Source of the DNA: Caballeronia sp. M1242
Lineage (GTDB): Bacteria > Pseudomonadota > Gammaproteobacteria > Burkholderiales > Burkholderiaceae
NCBI RefSeq assembly: GCF_017220215.1
Contig: NZ_CP071129.1
Coordinates: 1,364,001-1,428,000 of the forward strand
Length of the DNA: 64,000 nt
Direction: 5' to 3'
The position numbers and the translations under genes were made by a program. The notes under the pieces were generated by a model. That model saw only the letters and a program-made list of their open reading frames with translations. It made no database searches and was not told where the DNA came from. Below, one piece after another: positions 29,690 through 38,734 of the stretch; positions within the stretch are counted from its first letter, which is position 1; every line of letters starts with the position of its first letter.

Positions 29690-29995
29690 TCAGCCCTTGG
29701 TGCTGAGACAACTCTTCATGAACGCCTTGCGGTCGTCGCCTTTCTTGCCGGATGCCTGGCTGTTGCACGCAGTCATGCGCTGCTGCTGGGTCATCGGCGC
29801 GGAGGCGGCGGAGGCCGCGGCGGGCGTCGCGGACAGGCAACTCTTCATGAACGCCTTGCGGTCGTCGCCCTTTTTGTCGCCTGCCTGCTTGTTGCAGTCG
29901 CTCATCTTCGACTGCTGGCTATTGGCCGCGAAAGCCGTATGCGCGCCCAGCGTAAGACTCAAAACAGCGATAAGGGCAGTAGCTCGGATGGTCAT
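29690..29995 (-). CDS. PsiF-repeat exported protein
   Basis: A 101-residue protein. MTIRATALIAVLSLTLGAHTAFA is a signal peptide. The mature part holds two copies of the PsiF repeat (MSDCNKQAGDKKGDDRKAFMKSCLS and MTACNSQASGKKGDDRKAFMKSCLS), each with two Cys. The DNA of the two repeats is also nearly identical around 29710-29741 and 29840-29871, indicating an internal duplication. E. coli PsiF is phosphate-starvation inducible; the role here is unknown. The start at 29995 follows GGGAG. Confidence 0.88.
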   Translation of the reverse strand: MTIRATALIAVLSLTLGAHTAFAANSQQSKMSDCNKQAGDKKGDDRKAFMKSCLSATPAAASAASAPMTQQQRMTACNSQASGKKGDDRKAFMKSCLSTKG

Positions 29996-30220
29996 GTGAC
30001 GCTCCCTGAGTAATTGACGATTCTTCTTGATTAAGCGAGTTTCAACGTCTCGCCCGCGCATTATGGCAAAGCAGGTTTCAACTGAGTGTGCGATAAGGTC
30101 AAATCTCGAGGTTGATCTTTTTGCCGCCGCGCCGCGGCCTTGCAACGAGCTTTCGCCGGCGGACGCCAGTGTTCGTCATCCGGTCGCTTCGATCCTTCAT
30201 CCCCCGACAGGAGCCGCTTC

Positions 30221-30502
30221 ATGTCCACACCGCTCGCCGATCATTACAAGGGCTTCGCCATCCACGTGCAGGCCATGCGACGCGCGAAGGAGCGTGACGA
30301 GCCGGACGACGGCCCGCGCCACTTCGACATCTTCGTGACCATTTCGCGCGACGCGGCCGGGGAGAGCGGCCGCTCCGCCATGTTCGGCGTGCCGGAGCAG
30401 GAGCCGTTCGAGAGCCCGATCGATGCGACGCGCGCCGGCATCGACTATGGCCGCAAGATCATCGACAACGAGATCGAGGGCCAGTCCGTCGCCGATCTCT
30501 GA
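30221..30502 (+). CDS. Small conserved hypothetical protein
   Basis: A 93-residue protein with ADHYKGFAIHVQAMR, HFDIFVTISRDAAGES, FGVPEQEPFESPIDATRAGIDYGRKIIDNEIEGQ. It has the layout of a small alpha/beta protein related to those annotated as hypothetical in Burkholderiaceae; I do not assign a function. ATG 30221 sits 9 bases after CAGGAG. No partner gene is evident; the rbs locus begins 195 bases downstream. Confidence 0.72.
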   Translation: MSTPLADHYKGFAIHVQAMRRAKERDEPDDGPRHFDIFVTISRDAAGESGRSAMFGVPEQEPFESPIDATRAGIDYGRKIIDNEIEGQSVADL

Positions 30503-30616
30503 GCGGCTGCGGCTGGCGTCGAACGCGCGCGAGACCACATTGCGCGTGCGTCCGAAGCGCCCACTGCACGTTAGCCCGATTGACCGCGCGCCTCCCACGA
30601 ACGAGAATCGACGGCG

Positions 30617-30630
30617 GCAAACGTTGAACC
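30617..30630. promoter_or_regulatory. Candidate RbsR operator upstream of rbsB
   Basis: GCAAACGTTGAACC contains a central AACGTT and, on the minus strand, GTTCAACGT. The same 9-mer occurs upstream of rbsR at 34553-34561. LacI-family operators commonly have a central CG. The location is about 70-80 bases before the rbsB start. Confidence 0.35.
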
Positions 30631-30697
30631 GCCCACGTTCGCGTGACATGCAGGCCCACTGCAAACAACATCAATCAAAACACTGGAGGAGAACCGC

Positions 30698-31660
30698 ATG
30701 AAGTCAGCCATTCGCCGTCGCGTCCTGTCCGCCGCCGTCGCGCTCGTCGCGTGTAGCGCACTGCCTTTCGCCGCATCGCCCGCGTTCGCGCAAAGCGCCG
30801 GCAAGCCGAAGGTCGCGCTCGTGATGAAGTCGCTCGCCAACGAGTTCTTCCTCACGATGGAAAACGGCGCGAAAGACTACCAGCAGCACAACGCCGACAA
30901 GTTCGAGCTCATCACCAACGGCATCAAGGACGAAACCGATACGGCCGCGCAGATCCGCATCGTCGAGCAGATGATCGTCTCGAAGGTCGATGCGCTCGTC
31001 ATCGCGCCGGCGGATTCGAAGGCGCTCGTGCCGGTCATCAAAAAGGCGGCGGACGCGGGCATCATCGTGGTGAATATCGACAACCGGCTCGATCAGGACG
31101 TGCTCAAGTCGAAGGACCTGAACGTGCCGTTCGTCGGACCCGACAACCGCAAGGGCGCGCGCCAGGTCGGCGACTATCTCGCCAAGCACCTGAAGAAGGG
31201 CGACGAAGTCGGCATCATCGAAGGCGTCTCGACGACCACCAACGCGCAGCAGCGCACGGCCGGCTTCAAGGACGCGATGGACGCGGCCGGCATGAAGGTG
31301 GTCGCGCTTCAGTCCGGCGACTGGGAAATCGACAAGGGCAACGCCGTCGCGTCGCAGATTCTCAACGCGAATCCGAACGTCAAGGCGCTGCTCTGCGGCA
31401 ACGACAACATGGCGATCGGCGCGGTGTCGGCGGTGCGCGCGGCGGGCAAGGCGGGCAAGGTGCAGGTGGTCGGCTACGACAACATCAACGCCATCAAGCC
31501 GATGCTGAAGGACGGCCGCGTGCTCGCCACCGCGGACCAATACGCGGCGAAGCAGGCCGTGTTCGGCATCGACGTGGCGCTCAAGGCCATTGCCGGGCAC
31601 AAGAAGCAGTCGGAGCTCTCGACCGTGGTGGAAACGCCCGTCGATCTCGTGACGAAGTAA
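30698..31660 (+). CDS. rbsB: Ribose ABC transporter, periplasmic binding protein
   Basis: A 320-residue type I periplasmic sugar-binding protein. A signal peptide (about residues 1-32, ending SPAFA) precedes KVALVMKSLANEFFLTMENGAKDYQ, then ITNGIKDETDTAAQIRIVEQMIVSKVDALVIAPADSKAL, VNIDNRLD and the FKDAMDAAG hinge block. The ribose assignment rests on the company of ribokinase and the RbsA/C pair; another pentose or hexose cannot be excluded. A GGAGGA ribosome site lies just upstream. A 174-base gap with a stem-loop separates it from rbsA. Confidence 0.92.
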   Translation: MKSAIRRRVLSAAVALVACSALPFAASPAFAQSAGKPKVALVMKSLANEFFLTMENGAKDYQQHNADKFELITNGIKDETDTAAQIRIVEQMIVSKVDALVIAPADSKALVPVIKKAADAGIIVVNIDNRLDQDVLKSKDLNVPFVGPDNRKGARQVGDYLAKHLKKGDEVGIIEGVSTTTNAQQRTAGFKDAMDAAGMKVVALQSGDWEIDKGNAVASQILNANPNVKALLCGNDNMAIGAVSAVRAAGKAGKVQVVGYDNINAIKPMLKDGRVLATADQYAAKQAVFGIDVALKAIAGHKKQSELSTVVETPVDLVTK

Positions 31661-31677
31661 CGCGCAGTCAGCGTTGC

Positions 31678-31708
31678 GCCGCGAACCGTTCGTCCTCAAG
31701 TTCGCGGC
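31678..31708 (+). other. Intercistronic stem-loop after rbsB
   Basis: GCCGCGAA and TTCGCGGC form a perfect 8-bp stem around a 15-base loop, 18 bases after the rbsB stop, without a T run. Such structures often protect the 3' end of binding-protein mRNA and lower transporter-gene expression. Confidence 0.45.
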
Positions 31709-31834
31709 CATCATGCCGTTAAGACGGACGAGCGCGGTGGACGGATGGCGGCGGAGCGCGCCGGCCGCCGTCCCGCCGCAACGCATGCAAAACTTTGCCG
31801 AGGATGCACCGACCGCCTTGAGCGACCTTACGCC

Positions 31835-33442
31835 ATGATGAAAGACGCGCACGACGCGAGCGTGCTGACCGTCACGGGAATCGGCAAGACCTATGTCGAG
31901 CCGGTGCTGGCCGACGTATCGCTCGGACTCTCGCCGGGCGAGGTGCTCGCGTTGACCGGCGAAAACGGCGCGGGCAAGAGCACGCTGTCGAAGATCATCG
32001 GCGGGCTCACGAATCCGAGCACGGGCACCATGACGCTCGCGGGCCAGCCGTACGCGCCGCAAAGCCGCACCGAAGCGGAATCGCTCGGCGTGCGCATGGT
32101 CATGCAGGAGCTGAACCTGCTGCCGACGCTTTCGGTCGCGGAGAACCTGTTCCTTAACCGCCTGCCGCAGAAAGGGCGCCTGAAAATCGGCTGGATCGAC
32201 CGCAAGCGGCTCGCCGAGGACGCGCGGCACGCGATGGCGCAAGTCGGCCTCGATGCGATCGACCCGGACACGCTCGTCGGCGATCTCGGCATCGGGCATC
32301 AGCAGATGGTCGAAATCGCGCGCAATCTGATCGGCGATTGCCGCGTGCTGATTCTCGACGAACCCACCGCGATGCTCACCGCGCGCGAAGTCGATCTCCT
32401 CTTTGAGCAGATCGCGCGGCTCAAGGCGCGCGGCGTGGCGCTCGTCTACATCTCGCATCGGCTGGAAGAACTGAGGCGCATCGCGGAGCGCGCGGCGGTG
32501 CTGCGCGACGGCCGGCTCGTGCACGTCGGGCCGATGAGCGCGCTGAAGAGCGACCAGCTCGTCACGCTGATGGTGGGCCGCGAACTGGGCGAACGCATCG
32601 ATCTCGGCGAGCGCAAGCTGGGCGGCGTCGCGCTGAAAGTAGACGGCATGACGCGCGCCCCGGCCGTGCGCGACGTGTCCTTCGAAGTGCGCGCGGGCGA
32701 GATTTTCGGCATCAGCGGGCTGATCGGCGCGGGGCGCACGGAACTCATGCGCCTGATCTACGGCGCGGATCGCGCGGACGCCGGCACGGTGTCCGTCTCG
32801 CGCGGCGGCGAATCACTGCGCCCGGTGAACATCCAGTCGCCGTCGGACGCGGTGAAAAACGGCATCGCGCTCATCACGGAGGACCGCAAGGGCGAGGGCC
32901 TGCTGCTCGGCCTGCCCATCGCCGCGAACGTTTCACTCGGCAACGTCGGCGCGGTGGCGCGTCACGGCGTGATCGACACGCGCCGCGAAGCCGCGCTCGC
33001 CGAGCGCCAGATCGACGCCATGCGCATCCGCACGTCGGGGCCGGCGCAGGCGGTGTCGGAGTTATCGGGAGGCAATCAGCAGAAAGTGGTGATCGGCCGC
33101 TGGCTCGCCCGCGACTGCGCCGTGCTGCTTTTCGACGAACCGACGCGCGGCATCGACGTCGGCGCGAAGTTCGATATTTACGGGCTCATGGGCGCGCTCG
33201 CCCGCGAAGGCCGCGCGCTGGTGGTGGTGTCGAGCGATCTGCGCGAACTGATGCTGATTTGCGACCGGATCGGCGTGATGTCGGCCGGGCGCATGACCGG
33301 CGTGTTCGAGCGCGCGAACTGGACGCAGGATGCGTTGCTCGCGGCGGCTTTCGCGGGCTACGCGAAGCGCGAGGCGATTCTCCACGAGCCGCTCGCGCCC
33401 GACGCGAAGCCGCCCGAACAAGACAATTTGCTGGAGCATTGA
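31835..33442 (+). CDS. rbsA: Ribose ABC transporter, duplicated ATPase
   Basis: A 535-residue protein with two fused ABC ATPase domains. The first has a full Walker A (GENGAGKSTLSK), ILDEPTAML and its own signature region. The second has the degenerate P-loop GLIGAGRTEL normal for RbsA/MglA, with SELSGGNQQKVVIGRWL and FDEPTRGIDVGAK. Start MMKDAHDAS at 31835; the frame is open further upstream but without RbsA-like sequence. The stop is immediately followed by the rbsC ATG (TGAATG). Confidence 0.95.
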   Translation: MMKDAHDASVLTVTGIGKTYVEPVLADVSLGLSPGEVLALTGENGAGKSTLSKIIGGLTNPSTGTMTLAGQPYAPQSRTEAESLGVRMVMQELNLLPTLSVAENLFLNRLPQKGRLKIGWIDRKRLAEDARHAMAQVGLDAIDPDTLVGDLGIGHQQMVEIARNLIGDCRVLILDEPTAMLTAREVDLLFEQIARLKARGVALVYISHRLEELRRIAERAAVLRDGRLVHVGPMSALKSDQLVTLMVGRELGERIDLGERKLGGVALKVDGMTRAPAVRDVSFEVRAGEIFGISGLIGAGRTELMRLIYGADRADAGTVSVSRGGESLRPVNIQSPSDAVKNGIALITEDRKGEGLLLGLPIAANVSLGNVGAVARHGVIDTRREAALAERQIDAMRIRTSGPAQAVSELSGGNQQKVVIGRWLARDCAVLLFDEPTRGIDVGAKFDIYGLMGALAREGRALVVVSSDLRELMLICDRIGVMSAGRMTGVFERANWTQDALLAAAFAGYAKREAILHEPLAPDAKPPEQDNLLEH

Positions 33443-34450
33443 ATGACCGGACAGACCGAAGCGAATCTGCCAGCCGATGCGCCGAAAAGCGGCAAGAACG
33501 CGAAGGGCGCGGGCACGCGCCTGGGCTTCTCGAATTATCTGGGGCTGGCCGGCGCGCTCGCCGCGATGATCGCGCTTTTCTCCGTGCTGAGTTCGCACTT
33601 TCTGACCTACGACACGTTCAGCACGATCGCGAACCAGATACCGGATCTCGTCGTGATGTCGGTCGGCATGACGTTCGTGCTGATCATCGCGGGGATCGAC
33701 TTGTCGGTGGGCTCGGTCCTTGCGCTCGGCGCGTCGGTGGTGAGCGTGGCCGCGCTCAAGTGGCACTGGCCCGCGCTTCCGGCGGCGCTCATCGGGCTCG
33801 CCGCCGCCGCGCTGACGGGCACGGTCACGGGACTCGTCACGGTGGCGTGGCGCATTCCGTCGTTCATCGTGTCGCTCGGCGTGCTGGAAGCGGCGCGCGG
33901 GCTCGCGTATCAGATGACGAACTCGCGCACCGCGTATATCGGCGATGCGTTCGATTTTCTGTCGAATCCGATCGCGTTCGGCATCTCGCCGGCGTTCCTG
34001 ATTGCGGTCGCGGTGATGATTCTTGCGCATTGGGTCTTGACCCGGACGATTTTCGGCCGTTATCTGGTAGGCATCGGCACGAACGAGGAAGCGGTGCGGC
34101 TCGCGGGTGTCGATCCGCGGCCGTACAAGGTCATCGTGTTCGCGCTGATGGGCGCGCTGTCGGGACTGGCCGCGCTGTTCCAGATTTCCCGTCTCGAAGC
34201 CGCGGATCCGAACGCGGGCGCGGGCGTGGAGCTTCAGGTGATCGCGGCCGTGGTGATCGGCGGAACGAGTCTGATGGGCGGGCGCGGCTCGGTCATCAGC
34301 ACGTTTTTCGGCGTTCTCATCATCTCGGTGCTGGCGGCGGGGCTCGCGCAGATCGGCGCGAACGAGCCGACCAAGCGCATCATCACGGGCGCGGTGATCG
34401 TGGTCGCGGTGGTGCTGGATACCTACCGCAGCCGACGCAGGCGCGGTTGA
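33443..34450 (+). CDS. rbsC: Ribose ABC transporter permease
   Basis: A 335-residue integral membrane permease of the BPD_transp_2 type with 8-10 hydrophobic segments. Family segments include IADLVVMSVGMTFVLIIAGIDLSVGS-like sequence, AWRIPSFIVSLGVLEAARGLAYQ, the EAVRLAGVDPRPYKVIVFALMG cytoplasmic loop and VIGGTSLMGGRGSVISTFFG. It directly abuts rbsA. The N terminus carries a polar, Lys/Gly-rich extension (residues 1-25) before the first membrane segment. Confidence 0.95.
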   Translation: MTGQTEANLPADAPKSGKNAKGAGTRLGFSNYLGLAGALAAMIALFSVLSSHFLTYDTFSTIANQIPDLVVMSVGMTFVLIIAGIDLSVGSVLALGASVVSVAALKWHWPALPAALIGLAAAALTGTVTGLVTVAWRIPSFIVSLGVLEAARGLAYQMTNSRTAYIGDAFDFLSNPIAFGISPAFLIAVAVMILAHWVLTRTIFGRYLVGIGTNEEAVRLAGVDPRPYKVIVFALMGALSGLAALFQISRLEAADPNAGAGVELQVIAAVVIGGTSLMGGRGSVISTFFGVLIISVLAAGLAQIGANEPTKRIITGAVIVVAVVLDTYRSRRRRG

Positions 34451-34552
34451 GCTCGATACAGCAGGGCAGCAGGCAGCACGTCGGCGCCTCGCAACGGGGT
34501 GGGCGGCGACGTTAAACATGAGTGCAGTCAAATAGAGATGACCGGGCAGTCC

Positions 34553-34567
34553 GTTCAACGTCTAGAC
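34553..34567. promoter_or_regulatory. Candidate RbsR operator between rbsC and rbsR
   Basis: GTTCAACGTCTAGAC combines the 9-mer GTTCAACGT shared with the rbsB upstream region with an 8-bp palindrome GTCTAGAC. It lies about 115 bases before the rbsR start and would suit autoregulation. Confidence 0.33.
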
Positions 34568-34678
34568 AACGTCGAGAGCGGTGAGCGGAAGGAAAACGGC
34601 CGGCGCGGGAGGGCCGCGCGAGAGGACGTTTCCGGTCGATAAAAGAAGTTGGACCAAAGCATAAGCGAAGGACGATGT

Positions 34679-35728
34679 ATGGCGACGATCAAGGACGTGG
34701 CAGCCATTGCTGGGGTGTCGTTTACGACGGTGTCCCACGTAGTGAACAATTCGAGGCCGGTGTCGGCCGATGTGCGGGCGAAGGTCGAGCGCGCGATCCG
34801 CGAGCTGGACTACGTGCCGTCGGCCGTGGCGCGCTCGCTCAAGGCGAAGTCCACGGCGACCATCGGGCTGCTCGTGCCGAACGCGACGAATCCGTACTTC
34901 GCCGAACTGGCGCGCGGCGTCGAGGACGGCTGCGCGAAAAACGGCTACTGCGTCTTCTTCTGCAACTCGGACGACGATCCGGCCAAGCAGCGCAACTATT
35001 TGCGCGTCTTGCAGGAAAAGCGCATCGACGGCCTCGTGATCGCATCGGCGGGCGAGGACGCGGTGCTCGCGCAGTGTCTCGCGGGCGCGCGTGAGCCGCT
35101 CGTCATCGTGGACCGCAACATCGAGGGCGTCTCGGCGGACCTCGTGCAGATCGACCACGAGAAAGGCGCGTATATCGCGACGAAGCATTTGCTGCAAACG
35201 GGGCATTCGGAAATCGGCTGCATTACCGGGCCGGTCGCGACGGCGGTGAGCGCCATGCGCCTGCACGGCTTTATCCGCGCGATGGCCGAGCGCGGCGTCG
35301 AGATCGAGCCGAACGCGATTGTCCAGAGCGACTTTTCCGCGACGGGCGGTTATGCTGCGGCCTCGCAACTCTTCGACGCGATGAAGCCGACCGCGATCTT
35401 CGCGTGTAACGACATGATGGGCATCGGCGCGCTGCGGGCGGCGGCCGAGCGCAAGATTCGCGTGCCGGACGATTGCTCGATCATCGGCTTCGACGATGTC
35501 GAGTTGTCGCGCTACACGTATCCTGCGCTCTCGACGGTCGGCCATTCGGTGCGCGCGCTCGGCGAGATGGCCGCGCAGACGCTCATCGAGCGCATCGTCG
35601 GCAAGCTCGGCGGCACGACGCGCCGCCGCGTCGTCCCGCCGCGTCTCGTGCTGCGCGAATCCACGGCGGTCGTGCCCGAGTCGCATGGCGCGGAGAGCGG
35701 CGCCGTGGCAGACGCCAAGGCGGAATAA
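34679..35728 (+). CDS. rbsR: LacI-family regulator of the ribose locus
   Basis: A 349-residue repressor. The LacI headpiece is MATIKDVAAIAGVSFTTVSHVVNNSRPVSADVR (helix-turn-helix plus hinge region LDYVPSAVARSLK), followed by a sugar-binding-protein-like core (TIGLLVPNATNPYFAELARGVED, FACNDMMGIGALRA, SIIGFDDVELSRYTYPALSTV). RbsR identity is inferred from location between rbsC and rbsK. The ATG at 34679 follows GAAGGA. The C terminus ends in an acidic tail beyond the usual family end. Confidence 0.9.
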   Translation: MATIKDVAAIAGVSFTTVSHVVNNSRPVSADVRAKVERAIRELDYVPSAVARSLKAKSTATIGLLVPNATNPYFAELARGVEDGCAKNGYCVFFCNSDDDPAKQRNYLRVLQEKRIDGLVIASAGEDAVLAQCLAGAREPLVIVDRNIEGVSADLVQIDHEKGAYIATKHLLQTGHSEIGCITGPVATAVSAMRLHGFIRAMAERGVEIEPNAIVQSDFSATGGYAAASQLFDAMKPTAIFACNDMMGIGALRAAAERKIRVPDDCSIIGFDDVELSRYTYPALSTVGHSVRALGEMAAQTLIERIVGKLGGTTRRRVVPPRLVLRESTAVVPESHGAESGAVADAKAE

Positions 35729-35763
35729 CGCCGAAATAACAACCCGAGCAGGATTTCATCGCG

Positions 35764-36708
35764 ATGAGCGACAACGCAACGAGTGAAGCAGGCGCGCGCG
35801 GGCGCGTGGTGGTGGTCGGCAGTCTCAACATGGACCTCGTCGCGCGCGCGCCGCGCCTGCCGAAGCCCGGCGAAACGCTCGCCGGCTCCGCTTTCGCGCA
35901 GGCGCCGGGCGGCAAGGGCGCGAATCAGGCGGTGGCGGCCGCGCGTCTCGGCGCGCAGGTCGCGATGATCGGCTGCGTCGGCGGCGACGCGAACGGCGCG
36001 ACGCTGCGCGCGGGCCTCGAAGCGGAAGGGATCGACTGCGCGGCGCTTGCGACGAGCGCCCACGCGCCGACGGGCGTCGCGCTCATCATCGTGGACGACG
36101 CGAGCCAGAATGCGATCGTCATCGTCGCGGGCAGCAACGCGCAGGTCACGCCCGCGGTCATCGACGAACAGGAAGCACTGCTCGCACGCGCCGATGTCAT
36201 CGTCTGCCAGCTCGAAACGCCGCCGGAGACCGTGCGCGCGGCGCTGGCCGCGGGCCGCCGGCTCGGCCGCACGACGATTCTCAATCCCGCGCCCGCGGCG
36301 AGCGCGCTGCCCGCCGACTGGTTCGCGCTCATCGACTATCTGATTCCGAACGAACTGGAAGCCGCGACGCTTTCGGGTATCGCCATCGCGACGCCCGACG
36401 ATGCGCGCCGCGCCGCCCGCATGCTCAAGGAGAAGGGCGCGCGCAACGTGATCATCACGCTCGGCGCGCAGGGCGTGTTCGCGCTGCTCGGCGACGACAG
36501 CGACGGCCAGCATCTGCCGTCGCCGAAGGTCGAGGCCGTCGACACGACCGCCGCGGGCGATACGTTCATCGGCGGATTCGCGGCGGAACTGGCGCGCGGC
36601 AGCGCCGTCGCAGACGCGATCGCCTTCGGTCAGCGCGCCGCCGCGCTCGCCGTCACGCGCGAGGGCGCCCAGCCGTCCATTCCGCGCCGCAGCGAAATCG
36701 CAGCATAA
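35764..36708 (+). CDS. rbsK: Ribokinase
   Basis: A 314-residue PfkB-family sugar kinase making ribose-5-phosphate. The first signature is VVVGSLNMDLVARAPRLPKPGE with APGGKGANQAVAAARLG. The second signature DTTAAGDTFIGGFAAEL carries the anion hole and catalytic Asp (about residue 265). The monovalent-cation region near the C terminus (AALAVTREGAQPSIP) is typical of ribokinase. It lies 35 bases after rbsR, so regulator and kinase are probably co-transcribed. RbsD, the pyranase, is absent here. Confidence 0.95.
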   Translation: MSDNATSEAGARGRVVVVGSLNMDLVARAPRLPKPGETLAGSAFAQAPGGKGANQAVAAARLGAQVAMIGCVGGDANGATLRAGLEAEGIDCAALATSAHAPTGVALIIVDDASQNAIVIVAGSNAQVTPAVIDEQEALLARADVIVCQLETPPETVRAALAAGRRLGRTTILNPAPAASALPADWFALIDYLIPNELEAATLSGIAIATPDDARRAARMLKEKGARNVIITLGAQGVFALLGDDSDGQHLPSPKVEAVDTTAAGDTFIGGFAAELARGSAVADAIAFGQRAAALAVTREGAQPSIPRRSEIAA

Positions 36709-36729
36709 GTTTTCAACATGCGCTGAATA

Positions 36730-36753
36730 ACGGCGCGCGCTACGCGTCGTTTT
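36730..36753 (+). terminator. Probable terminator after rbsK
   Basis: ACGGCGCG pairs with CGCGTCGT (7 of 8) and is followed by TTTT, 21 bases after the rbsK stop. Confidence 0.5.
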
Positions 36754-36767
36754 CCCTATGAGGGAAA
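36751..36767. promoter_or_regulatory. Perfect inverted repeat upstream of the chemoreceptor gene
   Basis: TTTCCCT-ATG-AGGGAAA is a perfect 7-bp inverted repeat 130 bases before the chemoreceptor ATG. It may be an operator or extend the preceding terminator. Confidence 0.35.
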
Positions 36768-36775
36768 GAACCTTC

Positions 36776-36803
36776 TCAAGTCCCGGTGCCTTCATGCCGT
36801 TTA
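36776..36803 (+). promoter_or_regulatory. Possible sigma-28 (flagellar) promoter of the chemoreceptor
   Basis: TCAA, a 16-base spacer, then GCCGTTTA resembles the FliA pattern TAAA-N15-GCCGATAA, one base longer in spacing. Chemoreceptors are usual FliA targets. Resemblance only. Confidence 0.35.
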
Positions 36804-36897
36804 TATCGAAAGCGGCTGCGCAAACGCGCGCCGCCCGATCGCGGCTCTATGCGTCACGACGCCCGCGCACATTCGAACCGGCATCAGGGACACATCC

Positions 36898-38607
36898 ATG
36901 AAAAAGGCTTTGACGATCAAGGCACGCATCGGCATGTCGATGGCGTTTCTCGGCGCGCTGCTCATCGGCATCGGCGCACTGGGACTCGCGGGCATGGGCC
37001 GCACGAACGAGGCTTTCCTCGACACGTACTCGGTGCAGATGCCGGGCGCCATCGCGGTCGGCAACAGCGAAATGTATGCGGCGCGCGAACGGCTCGTGTT
37101 CGACCGCGCGGCGCTGCTCGCCGGCACGTCCGAGGTGAGCGCGACCATCGAGCGTTCGCGCATGATGCGCGAGCGCGCCGACGCCTTCTGGAAGAACTAC
37201 ATGTCGCTGCCGCAGACGCCCGACGAGCGGCGTCTGGCGGATGCGTCGCAGGACAAGCGGCTCGCGCTTCAACGCGCCGTCGACAAGGGACTCGCGGCCG
37301 TCACGGCGGACGACCGCGCGGGCATGATCGAGGCGGCCAAGGCGATGCAGGCCGCCTACAACGAACTCGCCAACGCGAACGACGCGCTGCGCGCGTTTCT
37401 CACCGACGCCTCGAAGAAGAGCTACGAAGACGCGCAGAGCCGCTATACGTGGTTCCGCGCGCTGAGTCTCTCGGCCATCGCGCTCGGCCTCGCGGCGGCG
37501 GCGTTCGCGTGGGTCGCGTTGCGGCGCGCCATCGCGCGGCCGCTCGAAGCCGCGCTCACGCATTTCGAAGCCATCGCCGCCGGCGATCTGCGCCGCGACG
37601 TGGTCGTGACCTCGCGCGACGAAATGGGCCTTCTGCTCGAAGGGCTCGCGAAGATGCGCGCGAGCCTGCTGACGACGGTTCGCACGGTCCGCTCGGGCAG
37701 CGAATCGATCGCGTCGGCCACGCAGCAGATCGCGGCAGGCAATACCGATCTCTCGTCGCGCACCGAGGAACAGGCGTCCGCGTTGCAGGAAACGGCGTCG
37801 AGCATGGAGGAACTGACGAGCACGGTGCGCCAGAACGCGGATAACGCGCGTCAGGCCAGCACGCTCGCCGCCAACGCGTCGGAGATCGCGGGCAAGGGCA
37901 GCGCCGTCGTCACGCAAGTGGTCGATACGATGGGCGAGATCAGCCGCAGCTCGGCCAAGATAGCGGACATCATCACGATCATCGAGGGCATTGCGTTCCA
38001 GACCAACATCCTCGCGCTCAACGCGGCCGTCGAAGCGGCGCGCGCGGGCGAAGAAGGGCGCGGCTTCGCGGTCGTGGCAGGCGAAGTGCGCAATCTCGCG
38101 CAGCGTTCGTCGACGGCGGCCAAGGAAATCAAGGAGTTGATCGACACGTCGGTCGCGCGCGTGCAGTCGGGCACCACGCTCGTCGACGAAGCGGGCCGCA
38201 CGATGAAAGAGATCATCGGCGCGGTGCAACGCGTGACCGACATCATGGGCGAGATCGCGGCGGCATCGGCGGAGCAGACGACCGGCATCGAACAGGTGTC
38301 GCGCGCCGTCACGCAGATGGACGAAGTCACGCAGCAGAACGCGGCGCTCGTGGAAGAAGCGGCGGCGGCCGCGCAGTCGCTCGAAGATCAGGCCGCGCGC
38401 CTGCGTCAGGCGGTCGCAGTGTTTCAAGTGACTGAAGGCGCGGGGCTTGCTGCTGCTTCCTTGCAAGTGCCGGCGACCGTATCCACGAAGCCGAAGCGCG
38501 TCGCGCCGCCCGCGGCGGCTGCTAAGCCCGCGGCGAGCGTGAAGCCCGCGGCGAACGCGAAACCCGCTGCACTGTCGACGGCGGGCGGCGACTGGGAGAC
38601 GTTCTGA
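36898..38607 (+). CDS. Methyl-accepting chemotaxis protein (Tar-like)
   Basis: A 569-residue transmembrane chemoreceptor. TM1 spans about residues 12-32, a four-helix-bundle periplasmic sensor follows, TM2 spans about 186-208, then a HAMP domain and the signalling hairpin with the conserved tip [18 protein letters not shown] and [16 protein letters not shown]. An Ala/Lys/Pro-rich linker ([16 protein letters not shown]) leads to the C-terminal GGDWETF, equivalent to the NWETF tether for CheR and CheB. That makes it a high-abundance-type receptor. The ligand is unknown; adjacency to the ribose locus is suggestive, since E. coli senses ribose through a receptor and RbsB. Confidence 0.95.
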   Translation: MKKALTIKARIGMSMAFLGALLIGIGALGLAGMGRTNEAFLDTYSVQMPGAIAVGNSEMYAARERLVFDRAALLAGTSEVSATIERSRMMRERADAFWKNYMSLPQTPDERRLADASQDKRLALQRAVDKGLAAVTADDRAGMIEAAKAMQAAYNELANANDALRAFLTDASKKSYEDAQSRYTWFRALSLSAIALGLAAAAFAWVALRRAIARPLEAALTHFEAIAAGDLRRDVVVTSRDEMGLLLEGLAKMRASLLTTVRTVRSGSESIASATQQIAAGNTDLSSRTEEQASALQETASSMEELTSTVRQNADNARQASTLAANASEIAGKGSAVVTQVVDTMGEISRSSAKIADIITIIEGIAFQTNILALNAAVEAARAGEEGRGFAVVAGEVRNLAQRSSTAAKEIKELIDTSVARVQSGTTLVDEAGRTMKEIIGAVQRVTDIMGEIAAASAEQTTGIEQVSRAVTQMDEVTQQNAALVEEAAAAAQSLEDQAARLRQAVAVFQVTEGAGLAAASLQVPATVSTKPKRVAPPAAAAKPAASVKPAANAKPAALSTAGGDWETF

Positions 38608-38619
38608 CGCTTTGATGCC

Positions 38620-38664
38620 GTTGCCCGCGCATGCAATCGCATGCGAGTGCATCACGCGGGCAAC
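38620..38664 (+). terminator. Stem-loop after the chemoreceptor gene
   Basis: GTTGCCCGCG and CGCGGGCAAC form a perfect 10-bp stem around a 25-base loop that itself contains GCATGC pairs. It begins 12 bases after the stop codon. No T run follows, so termination here would be atypical. Confidence 0.35.
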
Positions 38665-38734
38665 GTGAAGCACCTCCGGTCCGGTAACCCGTACACTGAC
38701 GACACTGCGCGTCCATTCACACGAGGGGATCGAC

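Noticed and set aside
30704..32524. 606-codon minus-strand frame opposite rbsB and rbsA
   Set aside because: Antisense shadow; the plus-strand genes have full transporter signatures and good ribosome sites.
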